A stretch of 64,000 bases of DNA from WQUF01 sp031549885 (GCA_031549885.1 JAVBPD010000071.1:21972-85971); one strand, 5' to 3'. Counted from the stretch's first letter, positions 52,942-62,848 are shown. The notes: generated by a model not told the origin, from the letters alone. Translations and numbers: made by a program.

Positions 52942-53604
52942 TTATCTTAAGATATATCTAAATTTGCTTGCAAGTCCACTATCACTGGGATTTCTACCAA
53001 ACCAAGCAACTGTACCAGAAGAACCCATTAAAACATTATATAATGGAATAAACATTGTAACTGGTTTGCTGCTTAAAAATAATGTATTAACACCAGTATA
53101 AGTCGACAAAATAATTGATAAAGTTGTATATAGTGAACTTTTAGTTATAACAACACCTGAATGAGTAAATAAACTTGACTCTCCAGGGCATAAAAGTGAT
53201 ACTGTTCTTATTACCAATGAAGCTAAATAACCAGACGTTAATGGAGTGCTATTTTGAGTGAAGCTTATATAAATGCCTAGATTTATATTTGGAAATGAAG
53301 ATGTTACTATCTCTTTTAAGTCAGCAGGACATTCCTTTGATACTCTAAGTGAGTCAACAGACTTAAGTCCAGCTCTTAATCCATTTAATTGATCTTGAGT
53401 TATTTTGAGTATTGATAAGTCTCCAGTTCTAAGTTTGGGGTAACCAGAGGAATTGTCTAATTGAGGTATTACTTTATTAACAATCTTTAAAACTTCATTA
53501 TTGTCATAAGCGAGCTTAGCGTTGTCATCAGCAAGGACCTTAGAAGCGAAGATAAAATTGAGGACTAAGAAAGCTACTAATGTTAGTATAATTCTCTTAG
53601 ACAT
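52942..53604 (-). CDS. Exported protein of unknown function
   Basis: A 220-residue protein with a clear signal peptide (residues 1-25, ending near VLADD). The mature part is rich in Ser, Thr and Leu, with two Cys (KECPADL and LLCPGES) that may form a disulfide. I do not recognise a domain. It has its own ATG with GAGGTG upstream. Confidence 0.75.
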   Translation of the reverse strand: MSKRIILTLVAFLVLNFIFASKVLADDNAKLAYDNNEVLKIVNKVIPQLDNSSGYPKLRTGDLSILKITQDQLNGLRAGLKSVDSLRVSKECPADLKEIVTSSFPNINLGIYISFTQNSTPLTSGYLASLVIRTVSLLCPGESSLFTHSGVVITKSSLYTTLSIILSTYTGVNTLFLSSKPVTMFIPLYNVLMGSSGTVAWFGRNPSDSGLASKFRYILR

Positions 53605-53848
53605 TTAAAACACCTCATAAATAATTATTATCATATCTATTATAGTATATATTTTATATAATTAAAAATTAAATTTATTTACCATATTTATTTTATATTT
53701 TAATTAAATAAAAATCATTTTTTATTCTATGTATGTTCCTTCCAATATGAAATTTTTAATTGCATTAAATTAAATGTAAATCGCATTAATAGGCAAATCA
53801 TCTGGTAATGTTGAATTAAAACCTTTAAAAATTAACAAAAAATTTACA

Positions 53849-55345
53849 TTAATTATTTCCCCTTAATGACTCAACTTTAGACGCAATTTTATTAAATTCC
53901 TCATTATTTTTGGTGCCAGAAAGAATTGTTAAAATTGCTTCTGTTACATTTTGAATATTGTTTTCATCAAAAGCTCTTCTTATATTATATGCTGCTGCTT
54001 TTTCTTCTTCACTTACATATAAAAGGTCATCTTTTCTTGTTCCTGATTTATAAATATCTATAGCAGGGAATATTCTTCTCTCTTGGAGTTTTCTATTTAA
54101 ATGAACTTCCATATTTCCAGTGCCTTTAAACTCTTCAAATATAACATCGTCCATTCTGCTGCCAGTTTCTATTAATGCTGTTGCAAGAATTGTTAAGCTT
54201 CCGCCTTCTCTAATATTTCTTGCTGCGCCAAAAAACTTTTTAGGCATTATAAGAGCTCCAGGGTCAAGTCCTCCTGACAACGTTCTCCCAGTTGGTGTAA
54301 TGGTTAAATTATAGGCTCTTGATAGCCTTGTTAAACTATCCATTAATATCACAACGTCTTGTCCTTGTTCAACCATTCTCTTAGCCCTTTCAAGTACCAT
54401 ATATGCAACTTTTGCGTGATGTTCTGGTTCTTCATCAAAAGTAGAATAAATAACTTCACCATTAATAGATTCTATCATGTCAGTAACTTCTTCTGGTCTT
54501 TCATCGATTAAAAGCACAATAAGCTTTACATCCTTGCTATTTGTGGAAATACTTTGAGCTATCTTTTTAAGAAGCGTGGTTTTACCAGCTTTTGGAGGAG
54601 CAACGATAATACCTCTTTGACCTTTTCCTATAGGACAAGTTATATCCATTAACCTCATAGATAAATCTCGTTGATTTTTTCCGGAATTATTTTTATTTTC
54701 TAAAACTAATCTCTCTTCTGGATAAATTGGAGTTAAATCTTCAAAGGATTTTCTTGTAACTGCTTTTTCAGGATTTTCTCCATTAACTTTTTCTACATAA
54801 AGAAGAGCTTTAAACTTTTCTCCTTCTTTAGCAACTCTTACTTTACCTATTACTTCATCCCCAGTTTTTAAATTAAACCTTCTAATTTGAGCAGGGGAAA
54901 CATAAATGTCCTCAGAACTTGTAAGATAATTTCTTCCTCTTAAAAAACCAAAATTGTTGGTTTCAATTATTTCAAGAACGCCTTTGTATATATCCAAATC
55001 TTCTTGACTTTGATTATTTTGCTCTCTTTTTTCAGGTTCAGGTTGAATTCTTTCTATAATTTGACTTTTTTCAATTTGTTCTTCTACAGCGTTGTTTTGT
55101 TTTATTCTTTCTACAAGAACTTTTCCGTTTACAATTTTACTTTTAGATTCTTTTGATATATTTTCAAGTTTGATTTCTTCTTTTTTAATTTCTTCTTTTT
55201 TGTCACGTTCTAATTTTTCATAAACAATTTTTTTTATCTCATCAACTAGTTCACTCTTTTTTAACTTATATGTACCTTTAATACCAAGACTCTTTCCGTA
55301 TTCTTTAAGGTCATTTAAAGACATACTATCAAAATCTAAACTCAA
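53849..55345 (-). CDS. rho: Transcription termination factor Rho
   Basis: A ~498-residue Rho helicase. In order: the N-terminal Rho_N helical domain (~1-40), a ~90-residue charged insert (Lys/Glu/Gln-rich), the cold-shock-like RNA-binding domain (GFLRGRNY near residue 130), and the RecA-like motor with PPKAGKTTLLK (Walker A) and VVILMDSLTRLSRAYN. The insert is typical of clostridial and other low-GC Rho proteins. I favour TTG 55345, 6 bases after GAGGTG; the GTG at 55354 is part of that site and a TTG at 55348 is too close. Confidence 0.95.
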   Translation of the reverse strand: MSLDFDSMSLNDLKEYGKSLGIKGTYKLKKSELVDEIKKIVYEKLERDKKEEIKKEEIKLENISKESKSKIVNGKVLVERIKQNNAVEEQIEKSQIIERIQPEPEKREQNNQSQEDLDIYKGVLEIIETNNFGFLRGRNYLTSSEDIYVSPAQIRRFNLKTGDEVIGKVRVAKEGEKFKALLYVEKVNGENPEKAVTRKSFEDLTPIYPEERLVLENKNNSGKNQRDLSMRLMDITCPIGKGQRGIIVAPPKAGKTTLLKKIAQSISTNSKDVKLIVLLIDERPEEVTDMIESINGEVIYSTFDEEPEHHAKVAYMVLERAKRMVEQGQDVVILMDSLTRLSRAYNLTITPTGRTLSGGLDPGALIMPKKFFGAARNIREGGSLTILATALIETGSRMDDVIFEEFKGTGNMEVHLNRKLQERRIFPAIDIYKSGTRKDDLLYVSEEEKAAAYNIRRAFDENNIQNVTEAILTILSGTKNNEEFNKIASKVESLRGNN

Positions 55346-55640
55346 CAATAACACCTCAATTAATATTAATTTTATTTTGGGATTTTATGAAAAAATTAAA
55401 GATTTGTGTTTCCTAGAATTTAAGTTTCTATTAGAATTATTTGTATTTTAATTTATTTTAGATCACATAATTATTCTATTCAAACAAAATATATTTAATT
55501 ATACCACAATGTCATAAATTATAAATATTATTATTAATATTTGTATTTTAATACAAATTATTTTGTTTAAACTATATAATATCACATATACACTCTATTA
55601 TGATAAAATTATTATTGATAACTTTAAAAAGGAGAAAAAT

Positions 55641-56444
55641 ATGTTAAATTATAAATGGTGTGTATTTGATTTAGATGGCACACTTCTTAATGATGATAAA
55701 AATATATCAATTAATGATTTAGAATCAATTAAACTGTTAAAACAAAACAATGTGGATATATTTATTGCTTCAGGGCGCACGGATATGTTTTCCTTGCCTT
55801 ATCTTCAGTTAATGGATTCTAAAACTCCAATTATATCATCAAATGGTGCTCTTATTAGAAACAAATTTAATAATGAAATAATTTATTCAAAATACATTAG
55901 CGAGGTTTGTATAAATAAATTTATTGAGTATGCAAAAATTAATAAAATTAATTATATGGCCTATACTTTAGATCATGTTTATTATTATATAACTGATGAA
56001 AGAATAATTAAAGCATTACTTCTCAACAATAAATCAATTATTCCTAGTACTATAATATATGATCATAACATATTAAAATATGAAAAGATATTAAAATTTC
56101 TAATTATAGATGAACATGAAAATATTTCCATTCATAAGGAAGAACTTTTTAAAATATTAAATTTGCAAATAGTATCTTCTGGCTACAATCTATTAGACAT
56201 AATGGAATATGGTGTATCTAAAGGATATGCTTTAGAAAAATTAGCACAATATTATAATATGGATCAAAATAAAATCATAGTGTTTGGAGACAATTATAAC
56301 GATATAGAAATGTTTAAATTTGCAGGAAGGTCTGTTGCCATGGGAAATGCAGTAGATGACATTAAAGCCATTGCAGACTTTGTTACAACTTCTAACAATG
56401 AAAATGGAATTGAATATGCTATTAAAAACTTTATTTTAAGTTAA
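55641..56444 (+). CDS. Cof-type HAD-IIB phosphatase
   Basis: A 267-residue HAD-IIB hydrolase. WCVFDLDGTLLNDDK is motif I, IASGR is motif II near residue 45, and KIIVFGDNYNDIEMFKFAGRSVAMGNA carries motifs III/IV, with the cap in between. It probably dephosphorylates a sugar phosphate or a flavin or PLP precursor. ATG 55641 follows AAGGAG by 6 bases; the in-frame upstream stretch from 55563 has no ribosome site. Confidence 0.9.
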   Translation: MLNYKWCVFDLDGTLLNDDKNISINDLESIKLLKQNNVDIFIASGRTDMFSLPYLQLMDSKTPIISSNGALIRNKFNNEIIYSKYISEVCINKFIEYAKINKINYMAYTLDHVYYYITDERIIKALLLNNKSIIPSTIIYDHNILKYEKILKFLIIDEHENISIHKEELFKILNLQIVSSGYNLLDIMEYGVSKGYALEKLAQYYNMDQNKIIVFGDNYNDIEMFKFAGRSVAMGNAVDDIKAIADFVTTSNNENGIEYAIKNFILS

Positions 56445-56450
56445 TTTTAC

Positions 56451-56487
56451 TTTAAGCAGCAATTTATAATGCAATTGCTGCTTTAAA
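56451..56487. terminator. Hairpin between convergent genes
   Basis: TTTAAGCAGCAATT (56451-56464) pairs with AATTGCTGCTTTAAA (56473-56487). It lies between the Cof phosphatase stop and the stop of the convergent membrane protein gene, so it may serve both. Confidence 0.75.
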
Positions 56488-57390
56488 TTATATTACACTT
56501 CTTCCTAAAGACCTGCTTCTTCTAACAGATACAGTTGAAGAAATTATTACGCCTAAAGTTCCCATAATTACAAATACAATTCCATAAAGAGTTAATACAT
56601 CAAAAACTGAATTTATAAGTTCTGTTAATAATTTATTTGCGTTTCTACCCATAAACAATATATTATAAGATATTTTAGATAAATTTCCTCCTACTCCTAA
56701 GGAAAATGGAATAACTCCTCCAATGAAAAATGCTAAGCCTACATACTTAAAGAAAAATGATAATTGATTTTTATTAATTACAAAAATCAATATTGTTGAC
56801 AAAAAAATCATAACGATACTTATCATTGTAATACTTGTACCTGATAAAACTGATGAACTTAATAATAAATTAAGAGCACTTGAATTTTTATGATTTTCTA
56901 AAAAAGTCCAGAAATTAATAGAAGAAAAGGCAGCTAAAACCTCAGTCCTTGCTTTAAGCTTTATATCAGCAATTACTCTTTGTGCATCATCGTCCATTAT
57001 GACATTTCTTAACTCAATATAATCATCGATTCTTTTATTATATGCATTTAATATATTATCTGCATTTAAAACATCTTTATTGTAGCTTTCCCTGCTAAGG
57101 GCTTTCACATTTTCTTCTAATATTTTGTCTATAGTATTATTTACTATATCCTCTGTTACAATATTTTGATATAAGTCTTCTGGAAAAGCTGATTCAATAG
57201 TTACAAGCATTAATTTTTCCTCAACCTTATCTTTTATTTCTTTATTTAAGCCTTTATTACTAGCAGTTGTTTTATACCATGCCACATTAAAAACATTTTG
57301 TTTTAACGAAATATTAAATATTAAGGTCATAATACTGATAGTTAATATTAAGCTTAAAATTAAAGAAAATATTTTATCGTGTTTTAGCAT
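56488..57390 (-). CDS. Membrane protein linked to the sortases
   Basis: I do not recognise this 300-residue protein. It has an N-terminal span (~8-28), a ~140-residue extracytoplasmic helical region, and three C-terminal spans (~183-205, 212-235, 262-288) with a basic tail (VRRSRSLGRS). It is the third gene of an operon with two class D sortases, 20 bases after the second. Its conserved position suggests a role in sortase assembly or substrate handling, by inference. Confidence 0.75.
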   Translation of the reverse strand: MLKHDKIFSLILSLILTISIMTLIFNISLKQNVFNVAWYKTTASNKGLNKEIKDKVEEKLMLVTIESAFPEDLYQNIVTEDIVNNTIDKILEENVKALSRESYNKDVLNADNILNAYNKRIDDYIELRNVIMDDDAQRVIADIKLKARTEVLAAFSSINFWTFLENHKNSSALNLLLSSSVLSGTSITMISIVMIFLSTILIFVINKNQLSFFFKYVGLAFFIGGVIPFSLGVGGNLSKISYNILFMGRNANKLLTELINSVFDVLTLYGIVFVIMGTLGVIISSTVSVRRSRSLGRSVI

Positions 57391-57410
57391 ACATTCTTCC
57401 CCTTATTTAT

Positions 57411-58070
57411 TTATTGTTTTCCCGCATATGTACAAGTCACTACAAACCTTGTAGGTGTAGGAGTATATTGATCAAATGGATAACAAGTATACATGGTTAA
57501 AAACTCACTTTGCTTTGGAACTATAACAGTTTTATCATCATACTGAGTTACTCTATAATTATCAACCTTATATACATAAGTTCCATAATTAGTTTTTAAA
57601 AGAACCTCATCACCAAGGCTTAAACCTCCAAGAGATCCAAACTCCATATTGTTGTGCCCTGCTAATATAACATTGCCATTTTGACCAGGGACTTTCTGCC
57701 TTGGATCAATTCCAACTCCTCTAGAAAGTTCATCTTCATCATCCCCATAAAGTAAACTTGAATTTAAAGATATAGATGGTATGGAAATAGTACCAACTAA
57801 GTCTCCAATTGATGGCATAATTACATCTTTAGGCGTGTTAATATTATCATAATCTGACAAGAATTTTTCAAACTCTCCAAAAAAACCAGACTGCGCTATT
57901 TTCTTTGCACCATCAAAGTCTTTTGGTGTTGGCGCTTTATTAGTTGTGCTTACATTTGCATTAAATGCGTCAATAGGCTTATCATTGCTATTCATGTAAA
58001 CAAAATAAGAAGTCACAGCAGTTACAATCATTATGAAAATAAAAGAAAGCACATACTTTAACTTTTTCAT
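57411..58070 (-). CDS. Class D sortase
   Basis: A 219-residue membrane-anchored sortase. One N-terminal span (~5-25) is followed by the sortase beta-barrel. The catalytic triad is visible as His in LAGHNNMEF, Cys in FLTMYTCYPF and Arg in TRFVVTC. The CYPF motif is typical of class D sortases (C. perfringens SrtD, B. anthracis SrtC), which process LPxTG or LPNTA-type tails. ATG 58070 has AAGGAGGAG upstream, in the end of the neighbouring sortase gene. Confidence 0.93.
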   Translation of the reverse strand: MKKLKYVLSFIFIMIVTAVTSYFVYMNSNDKPIDAFNANVSTTNKAPTPKDFDGAKKIAQSGFFGEFEKFLSDYDNINTPKDVIMPSIGDLVGTISIPSISLNSSLLYGDDEDELSRGVGIDPRQKVPGQNGNVILAGHNNMEFGSLGGLSLGDEVLLKTNYGTYVYKVDNYRVTQYDDKTVIVPKQSEFLTMYTCYPFDQYTPTPTRFVVTCTYAGKQ

Positions 58071-58079
58071 TTCTCCTCC

Positions 58080-58739
58080 TTATTGAGATTTTAACTCATT
58101 TTTCTCTTGTTTATCAACCAAATTACATCTTACAACATATCTTTTATCAGTAGAAGCCAGAAAATTAAAAGGATAGCATGTATAAATTGTTAAGAATTCA
58201 GATTCTTTTGGAACAATTACATTTTTATCTTTAGCGCTTACGATTTCATGAGAAGCTATTTTATATGTAAAGGTGGCATAGCTTGTATCTATAATCACTT
58301 CATCTCCGTCCTTTGCCTCTCCTAAGGTTTTAAACACTAAATTTGTATGTCCTGCAAGAACCACATTGCCATCTTGACCTGGATATTTCATATTAGTATC
58401 CATGCCACAGCCTTTTGCAAGTTCATTATCAGAATCTCCAACAAAGATTTTTGATTCAAGATTTATTGAAGGTATTTTCAAAATGCCAAGCTCTTCTCCC
58501 TTTGCAGGTAAGGTTACTTCCTTTGTGCCTATTATAACTTTTTCATTCCCTAAATTAACATCTTCAGGGTCTTGATAAAAAGTATTTGCGGCTACTACTT
58601 TTTCATTTGCTAAATTCCAAAAAACAAAACTTATTACTACGAAAACTACTAATATAATCCCTAAAGAAATAAAAGTAGAGCCAATAGATTGAGAATTGTT
58701 CCTATTTCTTGAGTTAATACCTCTATTTCTATTATTCAA
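58080..58739 (-). CDS. Class D sortase, second copy
   Basis: A ~219-residue paralogue of the next gene with the same layout: an Asn/Arg-rich N-terminal tail, a membrane span near residues 20-42, then the barrel with LAGHTNLVF, LTIYTCYPF and DKRYVVRC. I favour TTG 58739 because AGGAGTG lies just upstream; a GTG at 58748 overlaps that site. It is first of three genes in the operon. Two class D sortases side by side suggest different substrate sets. Confidence 0.92.
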   Translation of the reverse strand: MNNRNRGINSRNRNNSQSIGSTFISLGIILVVFVVISFVFWNLANEKVVAANTFYQDPEDVNLGNEKVIIGTKEVTLPAKGEELGILKIPSINLESKIFVGDSDNELAKGCGMDTNMKYPGQDGNVVLAGHTNLVFKTLGEAKDGDEVIIDTSYATFTYKIASHEIVSAKDKNVIVPKESEFLTIYTCYPFNFLASTDKRYVVRCNLVDKQEKNELKSQ

Positions 58740-58748
58740 GAAAATCAC

Positions 58749-59185
58749 TCCTGTTTTAGAATAAAATGTAAATAAGTTTAAATATTTTCTCTTATAATTT
58801 TATATATTAAAAGAAAAAATCTCATATAAAAAAGCATGAACATAGTAAAAATGTTCGTATAGAAGAGGTTAAAATGTTAAAAAAATAAATTTTGGAGGTT
58901 TTTTCCACATTTATATTAATTATATCTATATTATATTTAAAAATCAAAAATCATTTTTAGATTAAATGTAACATTATTAGCAATTATATTATTTTTATAA
59001 ATTAATAGTATAATAAAATATCAATATTAAGCTATTATTTACATTTTTTTTAAATAAAATCTGCCAGTTATAATATAATAAAATAAAAATATTAACTTTT
59101 TTATTAATTTAAAAAAAGAAACAATTAAGACCTAATCTTCAATTGTTTCTTTTATCTTCAAAAATTATTTTAATAAATCTTTAAA
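58749..59185. other. AT-rich intergenic region upstream of the sortases
   Basis: No gene is supported. It contains GAACAT/ATGTTC (58838-58856) as an imperfect inverted repeat, several long A/T tracts, and at the right end the terminator of the Cys-repeat protein gene. A sortase promoter must lie here but I could not fix it. Confidence 0.6.
59112..59153 (-). terminator. Terminator of the Cys-repeat surface protein gene
   Basis: AAAGAAACAATT (59115-59126) pairs with AATTGTTTCTTT (59141-59152). Seven T residues follow on the minus strand. Confidence 0.85.
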
Positions 59186-60367
59186 TTATTTTCTTTTAAT
59201 AAAAGTTGTTATAGCTGCTCCTAATAAACCTAATACTGATAAACCTAATTCAGCAGTATTTGCACCTGTAGCCTTCATTGTGTTTTCATCGTCTACATCG
59301 GTGGTATTACATTCAGGTTTAGTAATTACAACTTTAATTGGGTCTACTTTTATTCCTATTGTTTTTGTTGTGTTTACTGCAGTTGTGTTACAAGTTGTAT
59401 TTGCTGATGTTGTATTACATGTTGTATTTGCTGCAGTTGTATTGCAAGTTGTGTTTGCTGCAGTTGTATTGCAAGTTGTGTTTGCTGCAGTTGTGTTACA
59501 TGTTGTGTTTGCTGCAGTTGTATTGCATGTTGTGTTTGCTGCTGTTGTGTTACATGTTGTGTTTGCTGCAGTTGTATTACATGTTGTATTTGCTGCAGTT
59601 GTGTTACATGTTGTGTTTGCTGCTGTTGTGTTACATGTTGTGTTTGCTGCTGTTGTATTGCATGTTGTATCTTTTGCTGTTGTATTTGTTGGGCATTTTG
59701 TTGTATTTGTTGGACATGATGTTGTGTCATTAGCTACTACTGTAACTGTTATGGTTTTAGTAACTTGTACACAATTTGCTCCTGTAACTGAATAAGTAAC
59801 ATTATATTTTCCTGGTTTATTTGTATCAACTTTGTTTGATACTTTTATATCAGAAGTTAAATCTGATCCGTTTCCATCATTGTCTTTCGCAGAAACGCCT
59901 TTTAATGGATCAAAAGTGCTTCCTTGCTTAATTGTTACATCGCTTGCTGTTATAACTGCATCTTTTTGCTGATTCTTTTTTTCTTTTACTGTAACGGTAA
60001 TTGTTTCAGTAACTCTATTACCATTGCTGCCTTTAACTTTATATGTAATTTCATATTTTCCTGGTGTATCTGTGTCAACTTCTCCAGAAACTCTAACCTT
60101 ATCAGTTATGTCTTCGCCATCTCCCCCATTATCAATTGCGACAACATAATCCATTGGGTCAAAAGTTTCTCCTTGTTTAACTTTTACATCTACAGCATTG
60201 ATAATTGCATCCTTTACATCCTTATTTTCAGCACTTAATACAACTGCATCCTTTGAATCTGCTTGTGCTGCAGTATCTGGTGTTGTTGCACTAACTGAAA
60301 CCCCTAATAACATTGTACCTATGGCTGCTAAAGCAAGAAATTTCGTCAATTTTTTTGAAAACTTCAT
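59186..60367 (-). CDS. Surface protein with DUF5011-like domains and Cys/Asn/Thr repeats
   Basis: A 393-residue exported protein. In order: signal peptide (~1-27), two DUF5011/Ig-like domains (~50-128 and ~137-212), a Cys/Thr linker, eleven tandem 9-residue repeats of CNTTAANTT (last two slightly changed), a short domain, and a C-terminal sorting-type tail: MKATGANTAELG, a ~17-residue span and IKRK. The MKATG box is a degenerate LPxTG; ANTA also recalls the LPNTA motif of class D sortases. The repeats give regularly spaced Cys and two N-T-T sites each. It may be a wall-anchored, glycosylated or disulfide-linked stalk. Confidence 0.85.
   Translation of the reverse strand: MKFSKKLTKFLALAAIGTMLLGVSVSATTPDTAAQADSKDAVVLSAENKDVKDAIINAVDVKVKQGETFDPMDYVVAIDNGGDGEDITDKVRVSGEVDTDTPGKYEITYKVKGSNGNRVTETITVTVKEKKNQQKDAVITASDVTIKQGSTFDPLKGVSAKDNDGNGSDLTSDIKVSNKVDTNKPGKYNVTYSVTGANCVQVTKTITVTVVANDTTSCPTNTTKCPTNTTAKDTTCNTTAANTTCNTTAANTTCNTTAANTTCNTTAANTTCNTTAANTTCNTTAANTTCNTTAANTTCNTTAANTTCNTTAANTTCNTTSANTTCNTTAVNTTKTIGIKVDPIKVVITKPECNTTDVDDENTMKATGANTAELGLSVLGLLGAAITTFIKRK
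59372..59668 (-). repeat. Eleven tandem 27-bp repeats
   Basis: A 27-bp unit coding CNTTAANTT is repeated about eleven times in the surface protein gene. Copies differ mainly at synonymous positions. The unit length keeps the frame, so copy number can change without breaking the protein. Confidence 0.88.
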
Positions 60368-60588
60368 AATTCATCCCCCATTTGTTTAATTTAATTCAAA
60401 TTATATCCACATGACAATGCAGTGTCAATAATGGTATTGAGTTGTATTTTTATTTATATTTTGTAATTAAAATCTATTATTTAAAAATATTGTATATTAT
60501 TTTTTAATTTTTAAAAAATAATTTTATAATAATTTCAAAATATAGTAAAAATATTCTTAATTTGAATTATTTTTATAAAAGAAAGGAA

Positions 60589-60610
60589 TTTGTGAACAAT
60601 TTGTGAACAA
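60589..60610. repeat. Tandem 11-bp direct repeat
   Basis: TTTGTGAACAA occurs twice in direct succession (60589-60599, 60600-60610) in the intergenic region before the terminator of the serine hydrolase gene. It could be a binding site; no known motif is assigned. Confidence 0.45.
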
Positions 60611-60650
60611 ATTTAATGACGAAATATGATGAATTTCATATTATATATAT

Positions 60651-60679
60651 AAAGGCTTCACAACTATTGTGAAGCCTTT
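60651..60679 (-). terminator. Terminator of the serine hydrolase gene, stop codon in the loop
   Basis: AAAGGCTTCACAA (60651-60663) pairs with TTGTGAAGCCTTT (60667-60679); the 3-base loop is the stop codon (60664-60666). The T-run afterwards is weak. Confidence 0.7.
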
Positions 60680-62685
60680 ACGTATTTAAGACCATTATAA
60701 TAAAGATAAACTCTTCCGTTAGAATTTGTCCTCTCTACCACCTGCCCTAACATGCGGCCGGAGCCTAATATATAACACTTACTATTATCAATTTCTCCGA
60801 GGAAAACACTTGAAAGAGGCTCCCCTTCATCATCTGAAATGCTAAAAGTAGGATACCCATCCGCAGATTCTGAAATTACTACTTTCCCTATAACAACCAC
60901 ATCTTTTGAACCAGTAGAAACATATGTATATTCGCCAAGCCAAGATTTAAAATCAGAAGACACAGGCTTTGGCACAACTCTCTCTTTAAGAGCTGATTCT
61001 TGTCCATCATCTGCTATATTAAACATGATTACAGTGTCCTCTACTTTCCTAAATCTAAATCTAATTCCATACTGGCTATTATAGAATGTACCATCATTTT
61101 GTGGTATAAAGCTATCATCAACACCGCTTAAACTTACATTCCCATAATCATCGCAAGATACAATTCCTAAATTTTGATAAAGACCTGTAAATGGAAGAAC
61201 TTGTTCTTTAGTTAATGTAATATCTTTAGTAGTAGGATAAACAGGGTCAGCTATGCTTCTCTTTGTTTTTTCTGAAACTGCAGAAGCTAAAGTATCAAAA
61301 CACAATAAGCTTGAAACCCCTGTAGAAGAAGTACTATTTGAAGAGACAAAAACTCCTAATTTATTTTCTCTTGAAAACTCTAAATCTGAATGGAAGTAAT
61401 CCACATCTCCACCGTGGCCCATAAAACTTAAGCCTTTGTATTTTTGCTGCCACCATATAAGCCCAATGCCAAGGGATGGGTCGTAAGGCATGTTTTTATG
61501 AGTTAATGTAAACATCTTATCTATAGAGGATTTCTTTAAAATGGTGTTTCCATTATAATTTCCATCCTTTAAAATCATGTTCATAAAATTGACCATATCT
61601 TCAGAATTAGACATTAGTCCTCCAGATGGGGATGCATTAACATATAAAAACTTATCCTTATTGTGACTTGAGGACTTATAAGATCCTGCAAGGTTGTCTT
61701 GCATAACCTTGCTTAAAGTAAAACCTGACATCTTCATATTAAGTTTAGATATAATATTGTTGTTTTCATAATTTGAAAAACCATTAAACACATCAACATT
61801 TTCCCCAGATAACCTTGAAATTATAATTCCAAGAAGGTTCACAGCAACATTTGAATATGATAACCTTTTGTTTTCTTTATTATTCATATAATGCCCTGAA
61901 AGATTATTAACAAGATTGTTCATATAATTTTTATTATATCCATCGTAGGTATAAAAATCACCAAAATAGTCACCTGGCATTCCTGAATAATGGGTCATGG
62001 CCATTTCTACAGTTACATTGTTTATATCTCCTCCATAAACAGGATGAGGTTTTAAATTAAGCTCTGGTATATAATATTTTATAGGCTTTTTTATATCCAA
62101 TTTTCCTTGTTCAACAAGCTGCATTAAAGCCGTGGCCGTAAAAACTTTTGAAATAGAAGCAATGTTAAATACAGTATTCTTTGTAATTGGCAATTTGCTT
62201 CCCATATCTTTATAACCAAAACCTTGAGTCCAAGTATATCCTTTCTCTGCATCAGTTAAGGCAACTGTAAAACCTGGGATCTTTATTGTTTCCATGTAAT
62301 TGTACGCTGATGTAACTGCTTGTTTTTTAGTGTTTTTATATGGATCGTTTGGAGTTTCAAATAAAAAAGATACATCATCATAATTTACATAAACTTTGCT
62401 TCCATTTAATTTAATTGGCGCAGTAAGATTCTTTTCTGTACCATCAGTTGTAATTTTACTAGTGCTTAAATTGAATGTTATGGTCTTATCAGCTTGTGTT
62501 AAGGTAATAATATTTGCTCCGTTATCATAGTTATAAGAGTAACCTGTGTTTATAGCAGCGCTTTCCATCGGGATATATGATGTCTTAGAGGTTTTAGGCG
62601 TGTTTACCTCTACTCCTAAAGCATAGTAAGGTAAAAATAAACATAAGCTGATAAACAATGCAGCGATTTTCTTAAAATACTTCAA
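60664..62685 (-). CDS. Exported serine hydrolase, beta-lactamase/PBP4*-like
   Basis: A 673-residue exported protein. It has a signal peptide (~1-24), a ~95-residue N-terminal domain resembling copper-amine-oxidase-N/stalk modules, and then a class C beta-lactamase/PBP-type domain (~115-480). The catalytic SxxK is in NIASISKVF, the second motif is YSN (LSYSNVAVN), and HGGDVDYF stands in the KTG position. A ~190-residue C-terminal beta domain follows. Family members are D-amino-acid peptidases or esterases; the exact substrate is unknown. GGGGGAAAA lies before ATG 62685. Confidence 0.85.
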   Translation of the reverse strand: MKYFKKIAALFISLCLFLPYYALGVEVNTPKTSKTSYIPMESAAINTGYSYNYDNGANIITLTQADKTITFNLSTSKITTDGTEKNLTAPIKLNGSKVYVNYDDVSFLFETPNDPYKNTKKQAVTSAYNYMETIKIPGFTVALTDAEKGYTWTQGFGYKDMGSKLPITKNTVFNIASISKVFTATALMQLVEQGKLDIKKPIKYYIPELNLKPHPVYGGDINNVTVEMAMTHYSGMPGDYFGDFYTYDGYNKNYMNNLVNNLSGHYMNNKENKRLSYSNVAVNLLGIIISRLSGENVDVFNGFSNYENNNIISKLNMKMSGFTLSKVMQDNLAGSYKSSSHNKDKFLYVNASPSGGLMSNSEDMVNFMNMILKDGNYNGNTILKKSSIDKMFTLTHKNMPYDPSLGIGLIWWQQKYKGLSFMGHGGDVDYFHSDLEFSRENKLGVFVSSNSTSSTGVSSLLCFDTLASAVSEKTKRSIADPVYPTTKDITLTKEQVLPFTGLYQNLGIVSCDDYGNVSLSGVDDSFIPQNDGTFYNSQYGIRFRFRKVEDTVIMFNIADDGQESALKERVVPKPVSSDFKSWLGEYTYVSTGSKDVVVIGKVVISESADGYPTFSISDDEGEPLSSVFLGEIDNSKCYILGSGRMLGQVVERTNSNGRVYLYYNGLKYVKASQ

Positions 62686-62787
62686 TTGTTTTCCCCCTTA
62701 GTATGAGATTTAATTCTAGTATAAATTTATTATAACATAACATAATGCTTAACTAACAATAAAAAAATATTAAGATTATAACGCTAT

Positions 62788-62821
62788 AAAATAAAGGTAG
62801 CAGAGGAAAAACCCCTGCTAC
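62788..62821 (-). terminator. Terminator of the right-end exported protein gene
   Basis: GTAGCAGAGG pairs with CCCTGCTAC (62797-62821) apart from one mismatch; a T-rich run (CTTTATTTT) follows on the minus strand. Confidence 0.75.
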
Positions 62822-62848
62822 TATATCAATATATATATTGTTTTTATA

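Noticed and set aside
59372..59668. A CRISPR array
   Set aside because: The 27-bp units are directly adjacent with no spacers and are in frame within a surface protein gene.
59280..59795. Plus-strand frames of Val/Cys/Leu-rich repeats and a Gln/Thr/His-rich minus-strand frame
   Set aside because: These are other-frame readings of the 27-bp repeats; only the CNTTAANTT frame has a signal peptide, domains and an anchor tail.
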